This document shows, in pieces, positions 44,755-52,735 of a stretch of 64,000 bases of DNA. The notes beneath the pieces are model-generated. The model worked only from the letters and a program-made list of their open reading frames with translations, made no database searches and was not told the origin of the DNA. This stretch comes from CAWHYG01 sp963833505 (lineage in GTDB: Bacteria; Eisenbacteria; RBG-16-71-46; CAIMUX01), in NCBI GenBank assembly GCA_963833505.1, contig CAWHYG010000006.1, positions 186,001 to 250,000 of the forward strand, given 5' to 3'. The translations under genes and the position numbers were made by a program. Every line of letters begins with the position of its first letter. Within the stretch, counting starts at the first letter, position 1.

Positions 44755-45765
44755 TCATGGCTCCCCGAGCAGGAGCAGCGCCGCCGCGACTCCCGCGGCC
44801 GCGACGGCCAGGATCGCCGCGGCCGCCGCCCGATCCGAGCCCCAGGCCCTCGCCAGCCGGTGGGTCGTGTGGTCCTTGCCTCCCTCCCATGGGCGCCCGC
44901 CTCGCCGGATCCGGGCCACGCTCACGGTGGCAAGATCGATGCAGGGCCAGGCCAATGGGAGCAACACGGCCAGGTGCCGCGGCTGGCCCCGCTCCATCGC
45001 CGGCTCCGCCGCTCCCCGACCGGCCAGGGCGCAGAAGACGAGCGCCGAGACGAGCAGCGAAACCGCGTGACTCCCACTGTTTCCCAGGAAGATCCGGGCA
45101 GGCGGCAGGTTCCAGAGCGCGAAGCCCGCCGAGGCCCCGCACCCGGCCAGAGCCAGGCGCGCGCCCCACGCCGGGACTGGAGCGCGGGCCAGCACGATCA
45201 GCGCCGCGACGGAAACGACGGCGAGGGCGGCATCCAGATTGTCGAAGATCTCGAGCGCGGTCTGAAGGACCAACGCGATCAAGAGGGCTGCGATCGACCA
45301 TCCGGCGCCGGCGAGCCTGAATCCTTCGGCGGCGATTCCGGATCGGCCGACTCCATCCATCCCGGGTCCGCCGGGCGCAACCATGCCGACTCCATCGGTT
45401 CCCGCGATCCGGAAAGGGCCCAGGAGCAAGGCCGCCAGGCATGCCAGAAGGAGACCCGTCTGCAGGCACCATTTCCTTCCCGGTCCGAGACTCCCGCGAT
45501 CGTCGGCTCGACCCAGGACGAACGCGAGAGCGACGGCGGCCGCGATGATCGCCGCGGCAGCCGGGCATCGTCCCGCCAGGATCGAGGTCAGGAGGAGCCC
45601 CGCGAGAAGCCCGGCCAGCCAGCCGGCGCCTCCTGCTCGCGACACGGGACGGTTGTGGTGTCGATCGGCGCGCGGCAGGTCCAGCCAGCCGGGATGACGC
45701 AACCAACGGGCAAAGAGAGGTGAAGCCGCAGCGGAGACGAGGAAGGAGACGAAAAACGGGATCAA
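44755..45765 (-). CDS. WecA/MraY-like undecaprenyl-phosphate glycosyl-1-phosphate transferase, atypical
   Basis: This 336-residue protein has about ten hydrophobic segments. Family motifs are visible in order: RADDRGSL...KWCLQ (first Asp pair), FDNLDAALA (NxxD loop), FLGNSGSH and GKDHTTHRL (cytoplasmic His loop). In the third motif the family has an FxGD Asp, an Mg/catalytic acid, but here it is Asn, so activity may be changed or the protein could be a relative without transfer activity. The TTG at 45765 overlaps the epimerase stop. The position after nucleotide-sugar genes fits lipid-linked glycan initiation. Confidence 0.75.
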   Translation of the reverse strand: MIPFFVSFLVSAAASPLFARWLRHPGWLDLPRADRHHNRPVSRAGGAGWLAGLLAGLLLTSILAGRCPAAAAIIAAAVALAFVLGRADDRGSLGPGRKWCLQTGLLLACLAALLLGPFRIAGTDGVGMVAPGGPGMDGVGRSGIAAEGFRLAGAGWSIAALLIALVLQTALEIFDNLDAALAVVSVAALIVLARAPVPAWGARLALAGCGASAGFALWNLPPARIFLGNSGSHAVSLLVSALVFCALAGRGAAEPAMERGQPRHLAVLLPLAWPCIDLATVSVARIRRGGRPWEGGKDHTTHRLARAWGSDRAAAAAILAVAAAGVAAALLLLGEP

Positions 45766-46799
45766 GAGCCCGCGGCGCTTCCGGCCGCCGGCGCCATCGG
45801 AGCGGCGGCGCCGGTCACGGGGGGAAGCAGGCTCCTGCGGTGCTCCAGCGTGATCCGGAGCATGGCATCCAGGTCGGTCACGGCGGGGCGGCCGATGACC
45901 CGGGAGATCTTGGTCAGGTCGGGCACGCGCCGCACGACGTCCTGAAATCCGTTTCCGTAGGCTTCCGAGTACGGGATGAACCGGATTCCCGCCCGCGAGC
46001 CGGTCACTTCCAGGACCTTCTCCGCAAGCTCGGAGATGCTCGTTTCCCGATCGGTGCCGATGTTGAACACCTGGCCGACGGCGCGCGGGGACGCGGCCAG
46101 GGCCAGGACCATGCGCACCACGTCATCCACGAAGGAGAAACACCGCGTCTGTTTCCCGTCCCCGTAGATGGTCAGGGGTTCGTTGCGGAGCGCCTGGTCC
46201 AGGAAGCGCGGGACCACCATGCCGTAGGTCGGCTGCTGCCGCGGCCCGCAGGTGTTGAAGCAGCGGACGATGACCACCGGAATCCCGGTCCGGGCGTGCT
46301 CGCCCAGGGCCAGGAACTCGCCCATGGCCTTGCCGGAGGCATAGGACCAGCGCGGGACCGCGCTCGGCCCCAGGACCAGATCCCCATCCTCGCGGAGCGG
46401 AATGGCGGTGGACTTCCCGTAGACCTCGGAGCTGGAGAAGAGAACGATGCCGGGCGGCGCCTTCAGCTCGGCCGCGGCGGCGAAGAGGTTCTGCACGCCT
46501 TCCACGTTGTTGCGGAGGCACTCGGAGGGGTTGGACGTGATCATCCCGACGCCGACGGAGGCCGCCAGGTGGAAGACCTCGGCGCATCCGTCGAGCGCGC
46601 GCCGGACGACGGCGGGATCGCGGACGGAGCCGATGACCGTGTCGAGAAGGCTTGAGCGCCGGCAGCCATCCAGGTTCTCGAGACGGCCGGTCGAGAGATC
46701 GTCCAGCACCCGGACCTGGTCCCCTTGCTCCACGAGAGCCTGGACCAGGTGCGATCCGATGAAGCCGGCGCCGCCCGTCACCAGGATGAGCTTTTTCAG
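45762..46799 (-). CDS. NAD-dependent nucleotide-sugar epimerase/decarboxylase-like
   Basis: This extended short-chain dehydrogenase has VTGGAGFIGSHLV, LDDLSTG, FSSSEVYGK, SYASGK (YxxxK) and RCFNTCGPRQQPTYGMV. It resembles UDP-glucuronate decarboxylase or UDP-glucose 4-epimerase; the substrate is open. With the GTG at 46781 the protein would lack the first half of the Rossmann strand. A CTG at 46799, eight bases behind AGGAG, adds MKKLIL and gives the normal N-terminus, so I prefer this rare start. UDP-glucuronate from ugd could be its substrate. It is about 345 residues with an Ala/Pro-rich tail. Confidence 0.85.
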   Translation of the reverse strand: MKKLILVTGGAGFIGSHLVQALVEQGDQVRVLDDLSTGRLENLDGCRRSSLLDTVIGSVRDPAVVRRALDGCAEVFHLAASVGVGMITSNPSECLRNNVEGVQNLFAAAAELKAPPGIVLFSSSEVYGKSTAIPLREDGDLVLGPSAVPRWSYASGKAMGEFLALGEHARTGIPVVIVRCFNTCGPRQQPTYGMVVPRFLDQALRNEPLTIYGDGKQTRCFSFVDDVVRMVLALAASPRAVGQVFNIGTDRETSISELAEKVLEVTGSRAGIRFIPYSEAYGNGFQDVVRRVPDLTKISRVIGRPAVTDLDAMLRITLEHRRSLLPPVTGAAAPMAPAAGSAAGS

Positions 46800-47004
46800 G
46801 GTCGCGTCTCCTCTGCGAGCGAGGCCGGATCACCGGGCCGTTCCGGGCGATCCGCCCCCTCCAGGCGCCCACACGCGCCCAAAAGCACGCTAACCAGCGG
46901 CGTTCCGCGAGTCAACCCGATTCCCATTTCCGGGCGCTCCTCCGCCGTCCCTCCGGACCTCCCGGCGGCCCGCTCCGCTTGCCGCGAAGCGGCCGGAGAC
47001 GATC

Positions 47005-48074
47005 TCATCCCGGCGCCGGGGATGCTCCGGCAGCTCCCTCCGCCGGCAGAAAACGGTAGTTCCGCTTGTAGTATTCCAGGAATTCACCGCTCTTGAGGGG
47101 CCTCCACCACTGCTCGTGGTCACGGTACCACGCCACCGTTTCCCGCAACCCCTCTTCAAAGGGGATCTTGGGGCGCCAGGCCGTCCGGGCCTGGATCTTG
47201 GAGAACTCGAGCGCGTAGCGGCGGTCGTGCCCCGGCCGGTCGACCACGTGGGCCACGAGCGAGGAGGGCTTACCGGTCAGCTTGAGGATCCGCGAGGCGA
47301 TGCCGAGCACATCGAGCTCGTGGCCCGCGCCGATGTTGAACAACTCCCCTTCCACGCCCGGGGCCTCGAGGATCTCCAGGATGGCGTCGACGTGATCCGA
47401 CACGTGGATCCAGTCCCGGGTGTTCCGTCCGGTGCCATAGACCGGCAGGGGCTGGTCGTCGATGGAGTTGGTGACGAAAAGCGGGATCAGCTTCTCGGGA
47501 TATTGATAGGGACCGTAGTTGTTCGAGCACCGCGTGATGACCACGGGAAGCTCATAGGTGGCCCAGTACGAATAGGCCAGGCGGTCTCCTCCGCCTTGGA
47601 GGCGGAGTAGGGATTGCGCGGAAGCAGCGGCGCCTCTTCCGACGCGGGCGCTCCCAGGATCTCCCCGTAGACCTCGTCGGTCGAGATCTGGACGAACCGG
47701 CTCACCGGATGCCGCCGCACCGCCTCGAGAAGCGTGTAGACCCCGAAAACGTCGGTGCGCACGAACGAGGAGGGATCGCCGATCGAGCGGTCGACGTGGG
47801 TCTCGGCGGCAAAGTTGATCACGTAGTCGAATCCCTCGGCCAGAAGAGGCTCGACCGCCGATTCCTCCGCGATGTCCCCCCGGACGAAGCGGAATCCCGG
47901 AAGATCGCGGACCGGATCGAGATTGGCGGGATTGCCGGCATAGGTCAGCTTGTCCAGGACGGTGACCCGGGCGCGCGGCCGGCGCCGCAAGAGCGCGTGG
48001 ACGAAGTTGCAGCCGATGAAACCGGCTCCGCCCGTGACCAGATACCGTCCTGACTCCGGATCCGCCGGCGCCAC
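47005..48074 (-). pseudogene. rmlB: dTDP-glucose 4,6-dehydratase, frameshifted
   Basis: The first part has LVTGGAGFIGCNFVHALL, LDKLTYAGN, FAAETHVDRSI, STDEVYGEI and PYSASKA. Then one base appears to be missing near 47588-47592: the expected SKAGGDRLAY becomes SKAEETAWP. The second frame resumes with AYSYWATYELP (no own start), VITRCSNNYGPYQYPEKLIP and DWIHVSDH. The combined length, about 356 residues, is standard. The GTG at 48074 follows the cupin epimerase stop by one base. RmlB makes dTDP-4-keto-6-deoxyglucose; rmlA and rmlD are absent here. Sequencing error or true decay cannot be separated. Confidence 0.9.
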
Positions 48075-48075
48075 C

Positions 48076-48531
48076 TCAGCCGTCCTTCCGGGACCAGTCG
48101 TACGGCACCTCGCCGCCGTGCGGCGCCACCCGGTATTCGTCCGGATGCGCGTAGTCGTACGGCTCGGTCGGGAGGTTCAACAGAAGCGCCGGCTCGACTC
48201 CGACCCCCTTCATCCCGTGCAGGACGCCGTCCGGGATGGACAGGAGGATCGGATTCCTCTCTCCCATGAAGAACTCGTTGATCTCGCCCCGCGTGGCGGA
48301 CGCCTCGCGCCGGTCATAAAGCACGACCTTGGCCATCCCCTTGACCACGCAGAAGTGATCCGTCTGGATCTTGTGAAAGTGCCAACCCTTCACGACCTCC
48401 GGATAGACCACGGTCAGGTAGGCCTGGCCGAACTTCCGGAAGAACGGATCGTCCGACCGCAGGATCTCCATCAGATAGCCGCGCTCATCGGGAATGATCT
48501 TGAGCGGCTTGACCACGACGCCCTGGATCAT
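48076..48531 (-). CDS. Cupin sugar epimerase/isomerase (dTDP-4-dehydrorhamnose 3,5-epimerase-related)
   Basis: This 151-residue single-domain cupin has IPDERGYLMEILRSDDPFF (RmlC-like start), GWHFHKIQTDHF metal or substrate His residues, and GVLHGMKG. It is shorter than true RmlC (about 180 residues) and belongs to the related WbmC/FdtA-like group, so the exact reaction is open. Gene order ugd, cupin, rmlB with overlaps of -4 and +1 bases argues for one nucleotide-sugar pathway. The ATG at 48531 overlaps the ugd end. Confidence 0.8.
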   Translation of the reverse strand: MIQGVVVKPLKIIPDERGYLMEILRSDDPFFRKFGQAYLTVVYPEVVKGWHFHKIQTDHFCVVKGMAKVVLYDRREASATRGEINEFFMGERNPILLSIPDGVLHGMKGVGVEPALLLNLPTEPYDYAHPDEYRVAPHGGEVPYDWSRKDG

Positions 48532-49973
48532 CGCCCGTCCTCCCGCGCGGGCCGCCGGCCCTTCCGCGCCTCGGTCGCGACCTTCGTTTCCCGTCGCGCG
48601 CTTCCGGCCCGGCCCCCCGGCCCCCGCCCGTTCCCTCGGGCGCCGGCGGCGCGTTCCGGAACCTTCCGCCCGCGTCCGACGCCCTGGTAGTGGAAGCCCT
48701 GCGCCGTGAGCGCATCTCCGTCGTAGATGTTCCGACAGTCCACCACCGCCGGATGTTTCATCAGCCGCCGGATCTTGGAAAGATCGAGCATGCGGAACTC
48801 GTTCCACTCGGTCGTGATCACGAGAACGTCCGCGTCCTTGGCCGCGTCGTAGGAGTCCCGGGCGAAATAGACGCCTTTGACCTCCTGGGCCGCGCGATCC
48901 ATCGCCACCGGATCGAAGCCGCGGATCTTGGCGCCCCGCTTCTGGAGCAGGCGGATCAGATCGATTCCGACCGAGTCGCGGATGTCGTCGGTCTGCGGCT
49001 TGAAGGAGAGCCCGAGGACGGCGACGGTCCGGCCGGCGAGGCCGGGCGCGGCCGCCTCGATCTTCTCCATCATGCGGGAGCGCTGCAGGCGATTGACCTC
49101 GATGGCGGCTTCGACGATCCGGCTTGGCACCTGGGCCTCGCGGGCGAAGCTGGCCAGGGCCATGGTGTCCTTGGGGAAGCAGCTCCCGCCGTATCCCGGC
49201 CCGGGATGGAGGAACTTCGGGCCGATCCGCTTGTCCAGACCCATCCCTCGGGCGACCGTCTTGACGTCGGCGCCCAGGACCTCGCACAGATTGGCGATCT
49301 CGTTGATGAACGAGATCTTGGTCGCGAGGAAGGCGTTCGAGGCGTACTTGATCATCTCCGCGGACTGGACCGAGGTCTTGACCATCGGCGTTTCGAGCAG
49401 GTAGAGCGGGCGGTAGATCTCCGAGAGGATCTGCTCCGCCTTCTTCGACCAGGTTCCGATGACGATCCGATCCGGACGCATGAAATCCTCGACCGCCGAT
49501 CCCTCCCGAAGGAACTCCGGGTTGCTCGCGACGTCGAAGGGGATGTTCTTCTTCTTGAGCAGCTCCTCGATCGTCCGCAGCACCTTCTCGCCCGTTCCGA
49601 CCGGCACGGTGCTCTTCTGGACGACCAGCTTGTACGAGTTCATGTGCTCGGCGATCGACCGGGCGACCGCGTCGACCTGGGACAGGTCCGCCTCCCCCTT
49701 CTTTCCCGTCGGCGTGCCGACCGCGATGAAGATGACCCGGCTCGAGCGGATGGCTTCCGGCAGGTCGGAGGTGAAGCTCAACCGGCGTTCGCGCACGTTG
49801 CGTTCCACGATTTCGCCGAGGGAGAACTCATAGAAGGGGAGCTGGCCGCGCTGGAGCTGTGCGACCTTCGCTTCGTCGAGATCGACGCAGATCACGCGGT
49901 TGCCGAAGTCGGCCAGACAGGCTCCGGTGACCAGGCCCACGTAGCCGGTCCCCACCATGGCGATCTTTTCCAT
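48528..49973 (-). CDS. ugd: UDP-glucose/GDP-mannose 6-dehydrogenase
   Basis: This 481-residue NAD-dependent enzyme makes UDP-glucuronate (or GDP-mannuronate). VGTGYVGLVTGACLADFG is the Rossmann motif, KSTVPVGTG and NPEFLREGSAVEDF follow, and GPGYGGSCFPKDT holds the catalytic Cys. The core ends near residue 435; a 45-residue Arg/Gly/Ala-rich, basic tail follows (GRGRKVPERAAGARGNGRG...) that is not typical. The tail overlaps the region before the cupin start. AAGGAGCGGGC precedes the ATG at 49973. It heads the nucleotide-sugar operon. Confidence 0.92.
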   Translation of the reverse strand: MEKIAMVGTGYVGLVTGACLADFGNRVICVDLDEAKVAQLQRGQLPFYEFSLGEIVERNVRERRLSFTSDLPEAIRSSRVIFIAVGTPTGKKGEADLSQVDAVARSIAEHMNSYKLVVQKSTVPVGTGEKVLRTIEELLKKKNIPFDVASNPEFLREGSAVEDFMRPDRIVIGTWSKKAEQILSEIYRPLYLLETPMVKTSVQSAEMIKYASNAFLATKISFINEIANLCEVLGADVKTVARGMGLDKRIGPKFLHPGPGYGGSCFPKDTMALASFAREAQVPSRIVEAAIEVNRLQRSRMMEKIEAAAPGLAGRTVAVLGLSFKPQTDDIRDSVGIDLIRLLQKRGAKIRGFDPVAMDRAAQEVKGVYFARDSYDAAKDADVLVITTEWNEFRMLDLSKIRRLMKHPAVVDCRNIYDGDALTAQGFHYQGVGRGRKVPERAAGARGNGRGPGGRAGSARRETKVATEARKGRRPAREDGR

Positions 49974-50219
49974 GCCCGCTCCTTCTGTTTCCGCGGGACC
50001 GCCCCGAGACGCCCGCGAAGCCCCTTCCCCGCACGCGCGAACAAGTCCGGGGCATGGTACGACCAACGGCGACATCGGGTCAACCGGAGCAGGGATCGGG
50101 GCGTGGGCAGATCGGGTCGCCGGGAGGTCGGCGGGGCGCGAAGCGGGTACGCGGAGACTCGGGCCGGCCGGCGTCCGGCCGCTCCACGCGAGACCAAGCC
50201 GGGTCATTCAGCAGGTCGT

Positions 50220-50954
50220 TCAGCCCATCCGCTCCAGGATCTCCCGTGCCGCCTCTTCGGGATGCGCCGCCGCGCGAATCGGGCGGCCGACCACGATCCA
50301 ATCGGCACCGCCCTTGACCGCCTCTTCGGGCGTGCCGACCGCAACCTGGTCCTGGCGGCCTCCCTCCGGCAGGCGGATTCCGGGACAGACCAGAGCCGGA
50401 GCCGGACCCCAGGCGGCGCGAAGACGGGGGCCGGCCGCGGCCGGAGCGATCCATCCGAAGAGGCCCGCCTCGACCGCCTGCCCCGCCAGAGCCACCACGT
50501 CGTCCCAGGGCCGATCCGGATCGGGGGGCGGAAGGCTGGTCAACCGGGTCACTCCGAGGAGTCCCGGGGCATTTCCGCGCTCATCGCGAATCCGGCGGCA
50601 GACTTCGGCGCAGGCCCTGAGGGCCTCGATTCCCGCGGGAACGTGCAACGTGGTGAGATCGAACGGATGGCGGCAGAGGCTCCGGAGCGCGGAGGACATC
50701 GTGTTCGGGATGTCATGCAGCTTCAGGTCGAGGAAGACGCGTTTGCCCCGATCCGCCAGAGCCTCGAGCAGTCGGGGGCCCTCGGCGTAATAGAGCTCCA
50801 TGCCGACCTTGTACCAGAGCACCGGCTCGCCGAGGCGATCCACCAGGGCGAGCGCCTCCCGGCTCCCCGGAAGATCCAGCGCGACGATCAGGCGTTCCCG
50901 CGCCGCGCGCGGCCGGGCCGGACCGAGCGATCCCGTCCCCTGCGTCCCGTTCAT
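50220..50954 (-). CDS. pyrF: Orotidine-5'-phosphate decarboxylase
   Basis: This 244-residue TIM-barrel enzyme makes UMP from OMP. VALDLPG is strand 1, KVGMELYYAEG holds the phosphate-binding Lys, FLDLKLHDIPNT is the catalytic D-K-x-x-D motif, and VVGRPIRAA is the C-terminal phosphate loop. It is last in the pyr operon, 21 bases after pyrD. A CGGG-rich weak hairpin lies beyond the stop but no T-run was found. Confidence 0.95.
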   Translation of the reverse strand: MNGTQGTGSLGPARPRAARERLIVALDLPGSREALALVDRLGEPVLWYKVGMELYYAEGPRLLEALADRGKRVFLDLKLHDIPNTMSSALRSLCRHPFDLTTLHVPAGIEALRACAEVCRRIRDERGNAPGLLGVTRLTSLPPPDPDRPWDDVVALAGQAVEAGLFGWIAPAAAGPRLRAAWGPAPALVCPGIRLPEGGRQDQVAVGTPEEAVKGGADWIVVGRPIRAAAHPEEAAREILERMG

Positions 50955-50975
50955 GGGTCATCCCTCCTGAGGCAC

Positions 50976-51902
50976 TCATCCTTCCTGGTACGTGCCGATC
51001 AAGTCCTCGACCGAGGCGAGTCCGTTCTCGATCAGGAACCGTTCGATGCCGAGCACGACCTCCGCGCCGGCCCCGGGTCGGCGGAAGCTCGCGGTGCCGA
51101 TCTGGACCGCCGTGGCCCCGACCACGAGGAATTCCAGCGCGTCCTCCGCGGTCACGATTCCACCCGCGCCGATCACCGGAAGCCGGGTCGACCGGACCAC
51201 CTCCCGGACCTTGGCCAGAGCCACCGGCCGGATGGCGGGTCCGGAAAGGCCTCCGATGCCGGCGGCCAGACGGCTCCTCCGCGTGCGCGGATCGACGCTC
51301 AGGCCGACCAGCGTGTTGATGGCGGTGATGCCGTCCGCGCCCGCCTCCTCGCAGGCCCGGGCCACGATTCCGATCTTGGTGACGTTGGGGCTGAGCTTGG
51401 CCCAGATCGGAAGGCGCACGGCCTTCCGAACGGCCGAAACAACCGCCGCGGCCGCCTCCGGCACCTGGCAGAACTCCAGCCCGCCTTCCTTGACATTGGG
51501 ACAGGAAATGTTGATCTCGAGGGCCGCGACTCCGGCGGCGCCGCTCAGCCGGCGGGCCGTCTCCACGAACTCTTCCTGCCGCCGGCCGCCGATCGAGACC
51601 ACGATCGGCGGGCCGAGGGAACGGAGCTCAGGCAAGGTCTGCTCCAGGAATCGGTCCACGCCGACGTTCTGGAGGCCGATCGAGTTGAGCAGTCCGGAGG
51701 GGGTCTCGAAGAGCCTTGGTGGAGGATTCCCGGAGCGCGGCTCGAGCGTAACGGTCTTGGTCACGATCCCGCCGAGGCGCTCGACCCGCGTCAGCTCGGG
51801 AGCCTCGGCGCCGTAGCCGAAGGTGCCGGACGCGGTCAGAACCGGATTGGAGAGCTCCAGAGGGCCGAGACGGACCTTGAGGTCGGGAGCCGGCGCGCTC
51901 AT
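50976..51902 (-). CDS. pyrD: Dihydroorotate dehydrogenase, class 1B catalytic subunit
   Basis: This 308-residue FMN TIM-barrel subunit oxidises dihydroorotate to orotate. TASGTFGYG, FETPSGLLNSIGLQNVG, EINISCPNVKEGG, AKLSPNVT, INTLVGLSVD and GAGGIVTAEDALEFL are typical of the NAD-linked 1B type, which requires PyrK. The ATG at 51902 overlaps the pyrK stop (ATGA), consistent with stoichiometric co-translation of the heterotetramer. Confidence 0.95.
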   Translation of the reverse strand: MSAPAPDLKVRLGPLELSNPVLTASGTFGYGAEAPELTRVERLGGIVTKTVTLEPRSGNPPPRLFETPSGLLNSIGLQNVGVDRFLEQTLPELRSLGPPIVVSIGGRRQEEFVETARRLSGAAGVAALEINISCPNVKEGGLEFCQVPEAAAAVVSAVRKAVRLPIWAKLSPNVTKIGIVARACEEAGADGITAINTLVGLSVDPRTRRSRLAAGIGGLSGPAIRPVALAKVREVVRSTRLPVIGAGGIVTAEDALEFLVVGATAVQIGTASFRRPGAGAEVVLGIERFLIENGLASVEDLIGTYQEG

Positions 51903-52735
51903 TCGGGCACTCCTTCCCATTCGACCCGCTCCGCGTCCATCACCGGTCCCTCACGGCAGGCCAGGATATAGCGGTGGAAGGCGTCCTCCGCCTCGCCGGG
52001 CGCGGGCCGGACAGGAATCGCGCAGCCCGCGCAGATGCCCATCCCGCACCCGAAGTGGGTCTCCAGGGACACCTGACAGGGGAAGCCGTGCTCCGCGGAA
52101 TAGCGCGCCAGACCCTCAAGCATCCGGTTCGGGCCGCAGGCGAAGAGCGCGGTCTCATCCACGATGATTTCCCTCTGCTTCCGGAGATGCTCCAGGAGAT
52201 CGACCACGGTGCCGGAAAAGCCCGCGCTGCCGTCATCCGTGGCCTGGTGCAGGACGTACGGAGGATCCGGAACGGGGATGATGCGGGCTTCGGTCGTCGC
52301 GCCGTAGAGGATCGTGCCGAGCGGATAGTCCGTCTTCCACGTCTCCGCGAGCATCAGGAGCGGAGCGATGCCGCGTCCGCCGCCGACCAGGACCGGAAAC
52401 CGCCCCGGAGACGGCGTGAACGGGCGGCCCAGCGGACCGATCAACTCGAGGGTCTCGCCCGGATGGCAACGGGACAGCTCACGAGTCCTGAGGCCGACGA
52501 CGCCATAGACGATCGACAGCTCGATCCCGAGCTCGGTGGAGCGGCAGGCCGCCAGACTGAACGGCCGGCGAAGGGCGAAGGCGTCTCGCGGCGGGCACTC
52601 GAGCTGGACGAACTGGCCGGGCAGCGCCGGCCCCCATTCGGACGGGAGGCGGAGCACCAGCCCGAACACCTCGGGCGTGAGCCGCCGATTCGAGACCACC
52701 CGAGCGGTGGCGGGACTGGGGCGCGAGACGTTCAC
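51899..52735 (-). CDS. pyrK: Dihydroorotate dehydrogenase electron-transfer subunit
   Basis: This 278-residue ferredoxin-reductase-type subunit passes electrons from PyrD FMN through a [2Fe-2S] cluster and FAD to NAD. RRPFSLAAC is the FAD-binding RxxS, GGGRGIAPLL the NAD motif, and FGCGMGICAGCAIPV plus a later Cys (ILACREG) supply four cluster ligands. The GTG at 52735 overlaps the preceding TPR gene stop by four bases. The length is normal. Confidence 0.94.
   Translation of the reverse strand: MNVSRPSPATARVVSNRRLTPEVFGLVLRLPSEWGPALPGQFVQLECPPRDAFALRRPFSLAACRSTELGIELSIVYGVVGLRTRELSRCHPGETLELIGPLGRPFTPSPGRFPVLVGGGRGIAPLLMLAETWKTDYPLGTILYGATTEARIIPVPDPPYVLHQATDDGSAGFSGTVVDLLEHLRKQREIIVDETALFACGPNRMLEGLARYSAEHGFPCQVSLETHFGCGMGICAGCAIPVRPAPGEAEDAFHRYILACREGPVMDAERVEWEGVPE

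Noticed and set aside
50100..50200. Intrinsic terminator between ugd and pyrF
   Set aside because: A 6-bp GGCCGG/CCGGCC hairpin exists but without a T-run; too weak to list.
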